A stretch of 41,738 bases of DNA. Origin: Streptococcus equinus. Lineage in GTDB: Bacteria > Bacillota > Bacilli > Lactobacillales > Streptococcaceae. Positions 29,716 through 39,921 of this stretch are shown piece after piece (position 1 is the stretch's first letter; each line of letters starts with the position of its first letter). The stretch spans positions 1 through 41,738 of the forward strand of contig NZ_FNJK01000010.1 of NCBI RefSeq assembly GCF_900104225.1. The letters are read 5' to 3'. The translations under genes and the position numbers were made by a program. The notes under the pieces are model-generated. The model did no database searches, was not told the origin of the DNA, and saw only the letters and a list, made by a program, of their open reading frames with translations.

Positions 29716-30060
29716 TTAATCTTTGCTTTCAACAGCTGTGTCTTCGGCTGTTTCTTGGTTATCTTCAACAGCTTCTTCAACAAGAGCAGTTTCAACAACT
29801 TCTTGTTCAGCTCTGTTAACAACACGTTTCAAAGCACCTAATTCAAATGTTAAATAAACACCATCGATGTCCAAAACCATTTTTTGGTTAGCTGTGTCAA
29901 CTTCGTCAACAACACCATAAAGACCACCGATTGTTACGATTTCATCACCTTTTTGCAATGCTTTAAGTTGATCTTGACGGGCTTGTGCTTGTTTCTTTTG
30001 AGAACGTTGCATGAACCAAATCAAACCAACCATAACGAGCAACATAATAACTGTTGGCAT
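29716..30060 (-). CDS. yajC: Preprotein translocase subunit YajC
   Basis: A 114-residue protein: one N-terminal transmembrane helix (about residues 2-20), the basic segment RSQKKQAQARQDQLKAL, a small beta domain with GDEIVTIGGLYGVVDEVD, and an acidic C-terminal tail. This is the YajC layout; in E. coli it associates with SecDF. The start at 30060 is chosen because TATGGAGG lies just upstream; an ATG 11 codons earlier would overlap that site. It is a single gene with its own terminator. Confidence 0.9.
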   Translation of the reverse strand: MPTVIMLLVMVGLIWFMQRSQKKQAQARQDQLKALQKGDEIVTIGGLYGVVDEVDTANQKMVLDIDGVYLTFELGALKRVVNRAEQEVVETALVEEAVEDNQETAEDTAVESKD

Positions 30061-30131
30061 AAGAATCCTCCATAAATATAAGCTTAATGACAACTATACC
30101 AAATTCCCCTTGACAACGCAAGAAATGACCG

Positions 30132-31016
30132 TTAAATCTCCCAAAGTTTACTAGCGTCAGTCACCTTAGCGTAGACAACCTGCGTTTGTTCTTCAAAACC
30201 TAAACTTTCATAAAGACGTTTAGCTGCTAAATTATCTGATTCAACCGCAATTTGAAAGACCTTCTCATTTTCAGCTAACAGGCTATTGATAAGCACTTTC
30301 ATAAAATAAGTCCCAATCCCTTGACCACGGTAGCCTTCGGCAACTACTAAGCCATAAAGGTAATTGTAAGTCGTGCTAAAATCCACCGTGCAAGAAGCAA
30401 CAACTTTGTCATCTTTCATCACAATATAAAGTTTTTCAGTCTCATCAACTAGAGCTTCTTTGGCATAGCGCAGTGCAACCTCATAAGGATCTCCAAAAGC
30501 TTTTGCTTGAAAGTCTGCAATCGCTTCAAGGTGTTCTCTACTAGCTTTGATGACCGACAAATCGTCACGCTTTTCAAGCAAATAGGCTTTTCGTTGTCGA
30601 CTAAGCCAATACTCAAAATCATCTTCTAAAGTCATGCCAAGATTAGCCAGCACATCTGGGTGTTTTGCTAAGAAAGATTGCTCCGACATTACTGTAAAAC
30701 TCAACTGATACTCTTTCATGGTTTCACGGAAAACACGAAATAATTGCTTAGCATATCCTAGACGGCGATAGTTTGGGTGAACCAAAATAGCAAGTTCTGC
30801 CTCGTCTGGCTCATCAGCATAGACTGTCAACACCCCCACAAGTTGATTCTTCTCATAAGCTAAAAAGAAAGCTGGCATCTCCTGATCAAAATTGAGATTA
30901 TTCGATAAATACGGGATGCGGTGAGTCCCATCAAAAGTCTGAACTTCTTTGATTAATGCTTCTACCTGTAATTTTTGCTCTTTATCTAAACAAGGTGTCT
31001 TAATTATTGACATCAT
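30132..31016 (-). CDS. Tandem-domain GNAT acetyltransferase
   Basis: A 294-residue protein with two GNAT folds. The first (about residues 1-140) has HPNYRRLGYAKQLFRVF, and the second (about 150-290) has the acetyl-CoA motif AEGYRGQGIGTYFMKVL and the closing AAKRLYESLGF. The second carries the cleaner motif A (RGQGIG) and is probably the active one. The substrate is unknown. AAGGA precedes tandem ATG codons. It lies between the galE terminator and yajC and is not part of the gal operon. Confidence 0.8.
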   Translation of the reverse strand: MMSIIKTPCLDKEQKLQVEALIKEVQTFDGTHRIPYLSNNLNFDQEMPAFFLAYEKNQLVGVLTVYADEPDEAELAILVHPNYRRLGYAKQLFRVFRETMKEYQLSFTVMSEQSFLAKHPDVLANLGMTLEDDFEYWLSRQRKAYLLEKRDDLSVIKASREHLEAIADFQAKAFGDPYEVALRYAKEALVDETEKLYIVMKDDKVVASCTVDFSTTYNYLYGLVVAEGYRGQGIGTYFMKVLINSLLAENEKVFQIAVESDNLAAKRLYESLGFEEQTQVVYAKVTDASKLWEI

Positions 31017-31050
31017 CTTTTTCCTTTTTCTAGCACATCCTCATGATGCA

Positions 31051-31077
31051 CAAAAAACCTGAGGCACTTGCCTCAGA
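31051..31077 (-). terminator. Terminator of the gal operon
   Basis: A perfect 8-bp stem CTGAGGCA/TGCCTCAG (31059-31076) with a two-base formal loop, followed by six T on the minus strand. Confidence 0.85.
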
Positions 31078-31090
31078 CTATAATCATTTA

Positions 31091-32089
31091 TTAACGGTCA
31101 TTGTATCCGTTTGGATGACTTGAATGCCATGCCCAAGCAGAAGCAATAATTTTTTCAATATCATCAAATTGTGGTTTCCAACCAAGAATTTCACGCGCTT
31201 TATCTGATGACGCAATAAGGGTATCTGGGTCACCAGGACGACGGTCAGCAAGTTCTGCAGGAATTTCTTTACCCGTTACTTTACGAGCTGCTTCAAGGAT
31301 TTGAAGGTTTGAAAAACCAGTGGAAGAACCTAGGTTAAAGGCTGTTGATGGGTTACCTTCGCGAAGATATTTTACAGCAAGTAAATGAGCATCTGCCAAG
31401 TCAAATGGGTGAACGTAGTCACGCACATTTGTACCATCCGGTGTGTTGTAATCATTACCGAAAATCATGATTTTTTCACGAACACCTTGTGCCACTTGCA
31501 AGATAATTGGCAACAAGTGTGTTTCTGGTCCATGATCTTCACCGATAGAACCATCTGGTTTAGCACCAGCCACGTTAAAGTAACGAAGTGGAACAAATTT
31601 AATGCCGTAAGCTTGGTCAGACCATTTCATGATTGTTTCCATCATGAGTTTACTTTCACCGTATGGATTGATTGGACGTTGAGGTGTTGTTTCCTTAATT
31701 GGAAGTTCATCTGGAATACCATAAGTTGCTGCAGTTGATGAGAAGACAATGTATTTAACACCAAATTCATTCATCACTTCAAGCAATTTAATCATACCAG
31801 CAGTGTTGTTATCGAAATATTTAAGTGGTTTTTCCATTGATTCAGCAACCAATGAATAAGCAGCAAAGTGAATCACAGCATCAATGTCTGGATTTTCTGT
31901 AAAGACTTTGCGCATGAAATCTTGATCAGCAAGATCGCCTTGATAGAATGTTGCATCAGGATGAACCGCTGCACGGTGGCCTGTTACCAAACTATCGACA
32001 ACAACAACTTTTTCTTCACCTTTTTCAATTAAACGATCAACCATGTGAGAGCCAATGTAACCAGCCCCACCAAGCACTAAAATTGACAT
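31091..32089 (-). CDS. galE: UDP-glucose 4-epimerase
   Basis: A 332-residue short-chain dehydrogenase-type epimerase. The NAD-binding motif [10 protein letters not shown] is at residues 7-16, and the catalytic Tyr143 and Lys147 are in NPYGESKLM, with Ser118/Thr119 in FSSTAATYG. It interconverts UDP-galactose and UDP-glucose, closing the Leloir cycle. TAGGAGAAA precedes the ATG. It follows galT by 11 bases and is the last gene of galK-galT-galE. Confidence 0.95.
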   Translation of the reverse strand: MSILVLGGAGYIGSHMVDRLIEKGEEKVVVVDSLVTGHRAAVHPDATFYQGDLADQDFMRKVFTENPDIDAVIHFAAYSLVAESMEKPLKYFDNNTAGMIKLLEVMNEFGVKYIVFSSTAATYGIPDELPIKETTPQRPINPYGESKLMMETIMKWSDQAYGIKFVPLRYFNVAGAKPDGSIGEDHGPETHLLPIILQVAQGVREKIMIFGNDYNTPDGTNVRDYVHPFDLADAHLLAVKYLREGNPSTAFNLGSSTGFSNLQILEAARKVTGKEIPAELADRRPGDPDTLIASSDKAREILGWKPQFDDIEKIIASAWAWHSSHPNGYNDR

Positions 32090-32100
32090 TTATTTTTCTC

Positions 32101-33570
32101 CTATTCTAACCCCACGCTGTTCACAAAGCGCATAAAGGCTTCTCTTCCTTTTTCATCACGTTTGTAAACACCTGCATCTTCTAAAACGCGAACAAAAACG
32201 CGGCCGACTTCTTCTTGTACGATATCATGTACGCTATCAGTCGTGATATCCGAACGTTTTTTTATCTCATCTGCCCAATCCTTATGATAGGCAGCGATTT
32301 CATTATACTGGTTCAAAAGATATTTTTCAACTTCTAGCAGTTCATTTTTGAGACGAGGTGGCAAAATAGCTAAGCCCATTACCTCAATTAGTCCAATATT
32401 TTCCTTTTTAATGTGTTGCACATCAGCATGTGGATGATAAACACCATCAGGAAATTCAGCAGTGGTGTGATTGTCGCGAAGAACGATATCTAGTTCAAAT
32501 TGCCCATCACGTTTACGCGCAATCGGAGTCACTGTGTGGTGTGGCGTATCGCCTGTATAAGCCACCACATCAACACTCGCGTCAGAATAATCTCGCCAAG
32601 CTAAACGAATTTTTTCAGCCAATTCAACTAAACGAATTTTGTCTTTACTACGAAGGCGAATGACTGACATTGGCCATTTGACGATACCAGCTGTCACATC
32701 AGAAAAGCCTTTAAAATGAAATTCATTGTCCAGCTCTGCTATTTCCATCGGAAAGACATGTCGTCCTCCTTGGTAGTGATTGTGAGTTAAAATTGACCCA
32801 CCAACAATCGGCAAGTCGGCATTTGACCCAGCAAAATAACCTGGGAAAATATCGACAATATCTAAGAGCTGTTCAAAGGTATCTTTGCTGATAACCATCG
32901 GAACATGCTCAGTATTTAAAATAATACAATGTTCGTTGAAGTAAGCATAAGGCGAATATTGGAAACCCCATTTTTCATCACCTAAATTTAAGCGAATGAT
33001 ACGGTGATTAGCACGCGCTGGATGATTAAGGCGACCTTGATAGCCTTCATTTTCCATACATAACTGACATTTTGGATAAGAAGATGCCTTAGTTAACTTA
33101 GCTGCAGCAATAGCCTTGGGATCTTTTTCAGGTTTTGATAAATTGATGGTAATTTGAATATCACCGTACTGTGACGGCACAGTAAAAGCGATATTTTTAG
33201 CGATTGCGGCTACTTTAATGTAGTCATTTCGTTTGCTGAGATCGTAAAAATCTGCGACAGCTTGTTGAGGAGATTGAACATAAGTGTCCCAGAACTTACG
33301 ATTTACCTGACTTGGGACAGGAGTGATAAAGTTCATCAATTCAGCACCCAAGCAATCTCTTTCAGCCATTAAGTCACCAACCTTGCCATTTTTCACAGCT
33401 AGGTTAACCAGTTCTTCTTTGAGAGCAATTAGTTCTGTTTCTTTAGTTTCTTGCTCTGCACCTTCCTCGCCCACAAGGGCAAGGATTCGGTTACGCAAGT
33501 AAAACATATCATCTTCAGTATAGTCGCTAGCTTCAATTATTTTCGCGACAAAAGTATCTAAAAGTTTCAT
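32101..33570 (-). CDS. galT: Galactose-1-phosphate uridylyltransferase, Firmicute type
   Basis: A 489-residue GalT of the long Gram-positive class, well above the 350 or so residues of the E. coli type. The segment [20 protein letters not shown] and the histidine-rich [17 protein letters not shown] segment fit this class. It transfers UMP from UDP-glucose to galactose-1-phosphate. The Shine-Dalgarno is weak (AGAAGAT). It is 22 bases after galK and 11 before galE. Confidence 0.94.
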   Translation of the reverse strand: MKLLDTFVAKIIEASDYTEDDMFYLRNRILALVGEEGAEQETKETELIALKEELVNLAVKNGKVGDLMAERDCLGAELMNFITPVPSQVNRKFWDTYVQSPQQAVADFYDLSKRNDYIKVAAIAKNIAFTVPSQYGDIQITINLSKPEKDPKAIAAAKLTKASSYPKCQLCMENEGYQGRLNHPARANHRIIRLNLGDEKWGFQYSPYAYFNEHCIILNTEHVPMVISKDTFEQLLDIVDIFPGYFAGSNADLPIVGGSILTHNHYQGGRHVFPMEIAELDNEFHFKGFSDVTAGIVKWPMSVIRLRSKDKIRLVELAEKIRLAWRDYSDASVDVVAYTGDTPHHTVTPIARKRDGQFELDIVLRDNHTTAEFPDGVYHPHADVQHIKKENIGLIEVMGLAILPPRLKNELLEVEKYLLNQYNEIAAYHKDWADEIKKRSDITTDSVHDIVQEEVGRVFVRVLEDAGVYKRDEKGREAFMRFVNSVGLE

Positions 33571-33592
33571 GATTTTATCTTCTTTTTATTCT

Positions 33593-34765
33593 TTATTTTC
33601 GTGAAAGGACACGTGAACCACCAGCAATTTCAGCGATGTAAAAGGCTGGCGCATATCCAATAGTTTCAGTGTAAACTTGTCCAACAGTTTTAGTAAATTC
33701 ATCTACTTTGTCTTTAGCAACAATAGCAATACCACAACCACCAAAGCCCGCTCCTGTCATACGAGCTCCAAGAACTCCTTCTTGTTGCCAAGCGGTATGA
33801 GCAAGGGTATCTAACTCGATACCAGTAACTTCATAATCGTGTTCAAGTGAGACGTGAGACGCATTAACCAAACGACCGAATTTTTCAAGTTCACCTGCCA
33901 TCAAAGCTTCTTTAGCTTGAAGGGTACGTTGATTTTCCCAAACTGCGTGACGAGCACGTTTGAGACGATTTTCATCTTTAATGAGATAACTGTACTCATC
34001 AAAAGCTTGCAAATCCAATTCACCAAGTGTCTTGATATCAAGCACTTGATTCAATTCTTCAACAGCTTTTTCACATTCAGCACGGCGTTCGTTGTATTTT
34101 GAATCAGCCAATTCACGACGTTTGTTCGTATTCATGATGACAATAACATTGTCACCAAGGTCAAGTGGAACAAGGTCATATTCTAACGTATTAGTATCAA
34201 GGTAAATGGCTTGTTTATCAGCTCCCATACCAATAGCAAATTGGTCCATAATTCCTGAATTCACACCGATGAAGTCATTTTCAGTTTGTTTACCAATTTT
34301 TACTAAGTCAAGGCGGTCTAATTTTAGGTCAAATAATTCTTCAGCGACAATTCCTACCAAAAGTTCAAGCGAAGCTGATGATGACAAGCCTGAACCATTT
34401 GGAATATTACCGTTAACATAAAGCTCAAACCCATTATCAATGGTGTGCCCTGCTTCTTTCAAGAATTTAATGACACCTTTTGGATAATTTGTCCAACTAT
34501 CTTTTTTATCAAAGACAAGATGATCAAGATCCACGTCAATAATACCTAATTCATCAAAGTTTGCTGAGTAAAAACGAAAAGTTTTATCATCACGTTTTCG
34601 AGCAGCACCATATGTTCCAAGAGTGATAGCTGCTGGAAAAACATGACCACCATTGTAGTCCGTATGTTCACCAATTAGATTAATACGACCTGGTGAGAAA
34701 AATGTAGCATCGGCTTCTGTTCCAAAAACATTAGTAAAAGCTTGATTAAGTTCTTTCGTATTCAT
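33593..34765 (-). CDS. galK: Galactokinase
   Basis: A 390-residue GHMP kinase. The galactokinase signature [15 protein letters not shown] is at about residues 26-40, the phosphate-binding loop is [11 protein letters not shown], and the third motif is [14 protein letters not shown]. It phosphorylates galactose, the first committed Leloir step. GGAGACCCTC precedes the ATG. It is the first gene of galKTE, transcribed away from galR from a promoter with GalR-like and cre-like sites. Confidence 0.96.
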   Translation of the reverse strand: MNTKELNQAFTNVFGTEADATFFSPGRINLIGEHTDYNGGHVFPAAITLGTYGAARKRDDKTFRFYSANFDELGIIDVDLDHLVFDKKDSWTNYPKGVIKFLKEAGHTIDNGFELYVNGNIPNGSGLSSSASLELLVGIVAEELFDLKLDRLDLVKIGKQTENDFIGVNSGIMDQFAIGMGADKQAIYLDTNTLEYDLVPLDLGDNVIVIMNTNKRRELADSKYNERRAECEKAVEELNQVLDIKTLGELDLQAFDEYSYLIKDENRLKRARHAVWENQRTLQAKEALMAGELEKFGRLVNASHVSLEHDYEVTGIELDTLAHTAWQQEGVLGARMTGAGFGGCGIAIVAKDKVDEFTKTVGQVYTETIGYAPAFYIAEIAGGSRVLSRK

Positions 34766-34793
34766 GAGGGTCTCCTTTTTTCTTGCTTTATTA

Positions 34794-34807
34794 TGATTAC
34801 GGTTTCA
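34794..34807 (-). promoter_or_regulatory. Cre-like site at the galK promoter
   Basis: The minus strand reads TGAAACCGTAATCA, matching TGNAARCGNWWWCA at 13 of 14 positions with the central CG intact. It abuts the -10 of the galK promoter, a position where CcpA would repress. Confidence 0.5.
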
Positions 34808-34835
34808 TTTTACTGCCTTAGTTAAAACAAGTCAA
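34807..34835 (-). promoter_or_regulatory. Promoter of galKTE
   Basis: Minus-strand -35 TTGACT (34830-34835) and -10 TAAAAT (34807-34812), 17-base spacer. Confidence 0.65.
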
Positions 34836-34840
34836 TGATA

Positions 34841-34871
34841 TTTACTAAAGTTTTACTTAAAAGTTTTATTT
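34841..34871. promoter_or_regulatory. Probable GalR-binding repeats between galK and galR
   Basis: AAAGTTTTACTT (34847) and AAAGTTTTATTT (34860) are direct repeats 13 bases apart, preceded by TTTACTAAAG. A related TTAGTTAAAAC lies in the galK promoter spacer. AT-rich elements of this sort between divergent gal genes are expected GalR targets; the exact operator is not resolved. Confidence 0.45.
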
Positions 34872-34881
34872 TTCCTAATGA

Positions 34882-35916
<1,035 letters not shown>

Positions 35917-35928
35917 TACACTATCTAA

Positions 35929-35956
35929 ACGCTCTCTGCTGAGGGCGCTTTTTTTA
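35929..35956 (+). terminator. Terminator after galR
   Basis: A 7-bp stem CGCTCTC/GAGGGCG (35930-35947, one T-G pair) with a TGCT loop, followed by seven T. Confidence 0.85.
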
Positions 35957-36004
35957 TTTTTTAAACTAAAAGTTATCTAAAAATTAAAATTAAAAAAGAA
36001 AATA

Positions 36005-36013
36005 TGGTATAAT
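36005..36013 (+). promoter_or_regulatory. Extended -10 promoter of the LXG locus
   Basis: TGG followed by TATAAT (36008-36013), with an A-rich upstream region and no clear -35. It is the only good promoter before the six tightly packed genes. Confidence 0.55.
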
Positions 36014-36045
36014 CTAGGGTAAAAATGGGAATTAGGAGATATTTT

Positions 36046-36486
36046 ATGGAGAAGTCATTTAACGATGAAGTTCAAAGGCAGAAAAATAATGCTGTCAACC
36101 GTGCTCTCGCTACTACTTTTCAGCAAAGAGCCAATGAACTTCAATCGACCTATAATGCTAAACAAGAAGAAATTGAGCGTTTAAAAGCCGCAAAATCTTC
36201 ATTAAAAACTGCCATCACTTCTTACAAAGAAGTCAAAAAATCTATCAACTCAACCCTTGTTGATAATATGGATAATGCCAACTTCAAGGGAAGTATTCGA
36301 ACAACATTTGATGGTCATGCAACAACGATTGTATCTGATATTACGTCAGACATCAGCACTCATAAAGCTAATGTGGACACATTGACTAACGAAATTCAAA
36401 AACGTCAAGCATCGCAAAATTCTCTCAGCGGTCTGATTAGCGCCTTTAATAAATCAGCTAGCGATTGCCTAGCTTTAATTCGTTGA
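36046..36486 (+). CDS. YwqH-like (DUF5082-type) LXG partner protein
   Basis: A 146-residue, almost fully helical, charged protein with long coiled-coil stretches (about residues 5-65 and 95-140) and no signal peptide. Its size, first place in the locus and the gene order match ywqH of Bacillus. Related DUF5082 proteins serve as targeting partners (Lap proteins) that bind the LXG domain for type VIIb export. The ATG at 36046 follows AGGAG; an ATG seven codons earlier is rejected for that reason. Family membership is by pattern and context, not by search. Confidence 0.65.
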   Translation: MEKSFNDEVQRQKNNAVNRALATTFQQRANELQSTYNAKQEEIERLKAAKSSLKTAITSYKEVKKSINSTLVDNMDNANFKGSIRTTFDGHATTIVSDITSDISTHKANVDTLTNEIQKRQASQNSLSGLISAFNKSASDCLALIR

Positions 36487-36494
36487 GGTGCTTT

Positions 36495-36782
36495 ATGGTA
36501 AAAGTTAGTCTTGATGAAAAGAATTGGAAAAGCCTCGTTTCTACGGCGGCTAATGGCATTTCAGATATTGAAGACATTAAGGTTTCTTCTATTGGTAAGA
36601 CAACCTTAACACGTTTTAAAACCTTTGTTGATATTGAAAATAACTTCAACACGACTTTAGAACACTTCAAAACATATTCTGCAGCAAATGCTAAAAAAAT
36701 GACCAAAGTAGCTGATAAGATTGTCGCAGAAGATAAAAAAGCTGCTAATCAAATTAAGAAGAATACGGTTAGGTTTAAATGA
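36495..36782 (+). CDS. YwqI-like (DUF5344-type) small helical LXG partner protein
   Basis: A 95-residue helical protein, the size of WXG100-like partners, with a lysine-rich C-terminus (KIVAEDKKAANQIKK). It follows the DUF5082-like gene by eight bases and overlaps the next gene by four (ATGA). The pairing corresponds to ywqI after ywqH in Bacillus, where the two proteins together form a complex with the LXG helix. GAGGTG precedes the ATG at 36495. No WXG motif is present. The assignment rests on context. Confidence 0.6.
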   Translation: MVKVSLDEKNWKSLVSTAANGISDIEDIKVSSIGKTTLTRFKTFVDIENNFNTTLEHFKTYSAANAKKMTKVADKIVAEDKKAANQIKKNTVRFK

Positions 36783-37477
36783 TGAATGAAGATTTGAATA
36801 CAATTTTTACTAAGCTTTTGTCAGAAAACGATGCGCTTTCTGACTTGGTAACAGATGACTTAATACAATTTGGGACATACGTTGGGGGACAATTAGATAT
36901 TCTTAGAGAATGCTACATAGCTTTTTGTCAAAATCAAGAAAGCTACGTCTATCAAGCATTTTTAGGTGCCCCTATCGAAATAAACTTTCATTATAAAGAA
37001 GATAATGTTATTATCACACGTGATAAACAATATAAAATCACCCTGTCTTTGGAAAACTTTCTCATTTTTATGGGATTGATTGACTTAGTTTACAGCAAGA
37101 TTCTGCCACTAGGAAGTGTTGTCGAACTTGATACGCGACTCTTTCCAGATCAACTCAGAGAAATGTTCTCACATACTCCTGGAGCAAAGGTGATTATCAC
37201 AGGTCGCAAACTACCTGTTGCTGATAGCATCGGAAATTACGTCGTTGATTATCAAGCGCAGCTATGGCCGCTTGGCGGCTTCCCACCAATCACTCCAATG
37301 ACAATCACAAACATGATGATTGGAAAGGTCGTTGCGCGTGGTTATGAAGACGACTACGAAAAATCATTTAGTCAAAAATTAAAACAAACACAGCTTCAAG
37401 AAAAACGTTTATCAACGTCATTTATGACAAAAAACGAAGCTTATGCTTTCCTCAAAAAAGCTGGGGGAGGTGACTAG
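36779..37477 (+). CDS. DUF4176-domain protein of the LXG locus
   Basis: A 232-residue soluble protein. The central part (about residues 108-175) reads LPLGSVVELD, then VIITGRKLPV and NYVVDYQAQLWPLGG, the pattern I recall for DUF4176, a family found again and again beside LXG toxins and thought to be an accessory or chaperone. The N-terminal 100 residues are not recognised, and the C-terminus is a charged helix. It overlaps the previous stop by four bases and ends directly before the toxin start, so the three are translationally coupled. Two start codons in tandem are possible. Confidence 0.55.
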   Translation: MMNEDLNTIFTKLLSENDALSDLVTDDLIQFGTYVGGQLDILRECYIAFCQNQESYVYQAFLGAPIEINFHYKEDNVIITRDKQYKITLSLENFLIFMGLIDLVYSKILPLGSVVELDTRLFPDQLREMFSHTPGAKVIITGRKLPVADSIGNYVVDYQAQLWPLGGFPPITPMTITNMMIGKVVARGYEDDYEKSFSQKLKQTQLQEKRLSTSFMTKNEAYAFLKKAGGGD

Positions 37478-39430
37478 ATGGGATTTCACGTTGACCTCGA
37501 AGAACTCCACAAGGCTGCTAACAAACTCAATCAAGAAGCCAGCCGAATAGAGACACAATTAACAGACGCAAAAAATAGCGTCAACAAAATCATCACATCT
37601 GAAGCTCTCCAAGGAAAGACCGGACAAGCTATCTACCAACAACTGAACAACGTTGATGCTGCTGTCCTTGTTGGTTTAGCAGATACATCAAAAGTCATGG
37701 CTAGTGAGTTTTCAAGTCTGCTATCAAGCTTTCACTCAAGCATCGGAGAAACTTCAAATAGCGCAGTACTAGACGAAGATTATCTCAATCAACTAAAAGA
37801 TAATCTAAACAATTTCAAAAACCAACATGGAGCGCAAGAGGAGAATATTTCTAGCATCTATGCTAGTATTAGTGATTTAATCTCACTATCAGGTCCTCAG
37901 AGTAACTACGATGCAGATAGCGACACCGCAAGCCAGCTCCTAAGCACGACGATTGATAAAGTCACAAGTTTTGATAGTAGTGGAACTGCACCTACTTCTG
38001 CTGACTTGCTTGCTGCCATTGATACAGAAGTTAATCAAGTTAGCCAGACTACTGATTTACCATACACCGACAGCCAGTACCTTAGCTTTATCAGTGATGT
38101 CAATTTCGCTAAAGGCATCAAATCTGTCGACAAACAACTCACAGAACAAGAAAAACTAGCTAAAGAACAAGCTGAGCAAAAAGCCAAAAAAGACTGGGCT
38201 AAGCATCATCCAGTTGAAGCTTTATTACAAAACGTCAATGACGAAACCACAAAATTATTCAAATGGGCTAACCAAGAGGTTCAAGACTTTAATTTGAATG
38301 TTCCTGGGGCTAATTATGTCAAAGACCAAATCTCTCTACGTCTAGGTTTCATATCAAAAGCTTGTGAAACTATAGGAGATTTAGCTCTGGGTGCCGCCCA
38401 GATTAGTCACCTGACTGTCGAAAGCATCCAATGGGGTGGCAATACCTTATTTAAGCAAAAAACACCTCAATGGATTAAAGATGATGTGACAAGTGCTGGG
38501 ATGACTATCCTTACCACAGATATTTTCATCAAACAACTCCAACACGGCGATATCGATGCTTGGAAAGCCGTTTATAAAGGCATTGAAAATTCTGCCAGCC
38601 AAGTATTTCATAATATCACCTCAGGAAACACTTTTGAAATCGGTGGCTACCTCTTCGATGTCGCCACACTTGTCGGCCCTGCTGCTGTTGGCAAACTCAA
38701 ATACGTCGACGAAGCAAGCAACCTCGCTAAACTCGCCAAAACCGAGGAAGTCGCCTCAACCGTTGGTAAAGTTGAAGATGGGGTGAAGGTTGGACAGTCA
38801 ACTTATGAAATCATCCAACAAAAACTCATTGAACATAATACAACTATGGCAAATTTCAACAGGTTGCGTGCTACTCGTGTTGTAGATATGACCCAAGCTG
38901 AATATGATATGATGGTTGATATTCGGAATGCCATTCCACATCCAACAAGCCAAACTGTCATGCAAAAAATTATTCCAATCGAAGAGGCGGATAATTATTT
39001 CGGAGAAAATGCTTGGGGAATTAGGGGATATATTACCAAACGAGAAGATGTCACTAATATCACTAATATTGAAGAAGCCGTTAAAGGTTTACGTTTAGAT
39101 TATGACGGTTCAAAATTTGTTGATGCTGATGGTAATATTATTACTAGTGGCTATGTTCGTATTGAATTTCAAACCGAAGATACAGAGTATATAAATATTC
39201 CATTAGGAGAGCATAATGGAGTCGGTTTAGATCCAGACCCTGCAACAGGAAATGGTTTTACTAAATCCACAAAATATTCAATACCAGAATATAACATTAA
39301 TTCAAATAATCGAGAAGGAATCCATCTATTAGAAGGCGCTAAAATGTTTTTAAATATTGATGGAAATGAAATTTTAGTTGGTATATCTGACAATAATGGA
39401 GTTTTTAATTATATCGGAGGAATAGAATGA
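37478..39430 (+). CDS. LXG-domain polymorphic toxin (type VIIb secretion substrate)
   Basis: A 650-residue protein. The N-terminal LXG domain (about 1-200) is helical and shows the L-x-G motif LQGKTG at residues 44-49. Then follow a lysine/glutamine-rich linker (about 222-245), a central region (about 290-437, with SIQWGGNTLF and KTPQWIKDDVTSAG) and a variable C-terminal tip (about 438-650). The tip contains GIRGYITKREDV, LRLDYDGSKF and GNGFTKSTKYSIPEY and is not assigned to a toxin class. DNA composition shifts near residue 437: the body uses many C-ending codons and the tip is AT-rich. That point coincides with the end of the repeat shared with 40944-41270. Confidence 0.8.
   Translation: MGFHVDLEELHKAANKLNQEASRIETQLTDAKNSVNKIITSEALQGKTGQAIYQQLNNVDAAVLVGLADTSKVMASEFSSLLSSFHSSIGETSNSAVLDEDYLNQLKDNLNNFKNQHGAQEENISSIYASISDLISLSGPQSNYDADSDTASQLLSTTIDKVTSFDSSGTAPTSADLLAAIDTEVNQVSQTTDLPYTDSQYLSFISDVNFAKGIKSVDKQLTEQEKLAKEQAEQKAKKDWAKHHPVEALLQNVNDETTKLFKWANQEVQDFNLNVPGANYVKDQISLRLGFISKACETIGDLALGAAQISHLTVESIQWGGNTLFKQKTPQWIKDDVTSAGMTILTTDIFIKQLQHGDIDAWKAVYKGIENSASQVFHNITSGNTFEIGGYLFDVATLVGPAAVGKLKYVDEASNLAKLAKTEEVASTVGKVEDGVKVGQSTYEIIQQKLIEHNTTMANFNRLRATRVVDMTQAEYDMMVDIRNAIPHPTSQTVMQKIIPIEEADNYFGENAWGIRGYITKREDVTNITNIEEAVKGLRLDYDGSKFVDADGNIITSGYVRIEFQTEDTEYINIPLGEHNGVGLDPDPATGNGFTKSTKYSIPEYNINSNNREGIHLLEGAKMFLNIDGNEILVGISDNNGVFNYIGGIE
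38461..38787 (+). repeat. Recombination arm, copy 1 (inside the LXG toxin gene)
   Basis: These 327 bases recur at 40944-41270 in the same orientation, offset by 2483 bases. There are four mismatches (38474, 38500, 38504, 38554), and the final 233 bases are identical. Homology stops abruptly after 38787, at codon 437 of the toxin. Confidence 0.95.
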
Positions 39431-39906
39431 ACAAAAATTTTATAGTACATAATGGTAAAGCCATTTCTGGTTACAGCACAGATGGCAATAATTATTTTTT
39501 AGTTTCAGATAGTAAAGAATCACTAAAAGAGGGGTATAAAGCAATAAAAGAAGAAATTATTGTATACCAAAATTACAATACTGGAGAAATAGAGAAAGGG
39601 TATCTAGTCACTTATAAAAAATTAATACCCAAAAACGAAATCGAAAAAAAATACCGTATCACTGATACTGCATTAATCAATGGAAGAGAATGTGAAATCT
39701 TCCAATCAAGTGACGATAATTTTGATCAACCTGACTCATGGATTACTATTGTTACTGATGATGTGGAGTTTTTAAAAGCAAATAATATCTGGGAGGGCGC
39801 TGAAGTTGTAGATAATCAATACGGCCACCGTTTCTACCACTCTTCTCGAATCCCTGTCAGTGAGGTTACAATTTTAAGGACAAGAAAAGATTTACCAATT
39901 GACTAG
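39427..39906 (+). CDS. Putative immunity protein for the LXG toxin
   Basis: A 159-residue soluble protein without a signal peptide or membrane helix and not recognised as a known family. It overlaps the toxin stop by four bases (ATGA) and is preceded by GGAGGAAT inside the toxin gene. In LXG loci the gene immediately after the toxin normally encodes the cognate immunity protein, so the role is inferred from position. Like the toxin tip it is AT-rich. A cytosolic immunity protein implies a toxin acting in the cytosol. Confidence 0.55.
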   Translation: MNKNFIVHNGKAISGYSTDGNNYFLVSDSKESLKEGYKAIKEEIIVYQNYNTGEIEKGYLVTYKKLIPKNEIEKKYRITDTALINGRECEIFQSSDDNFDQPDSWITIVTDDVEFLKANNIWEGAEVVDNQYGHRFYHSSRIPVSEVTILRTRKDLPID

Positions 39907-39921
39907 AGAAAGGACATCGTA

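Noticed and set aside
36458..36706. Minus-strand open frame over the small helical LXG partner gene
   Set aside because: The plus-strand gene has a ribosome-binding site, tight spacing and a stop/start overlap with the next gene; the antisense frame has none of these.
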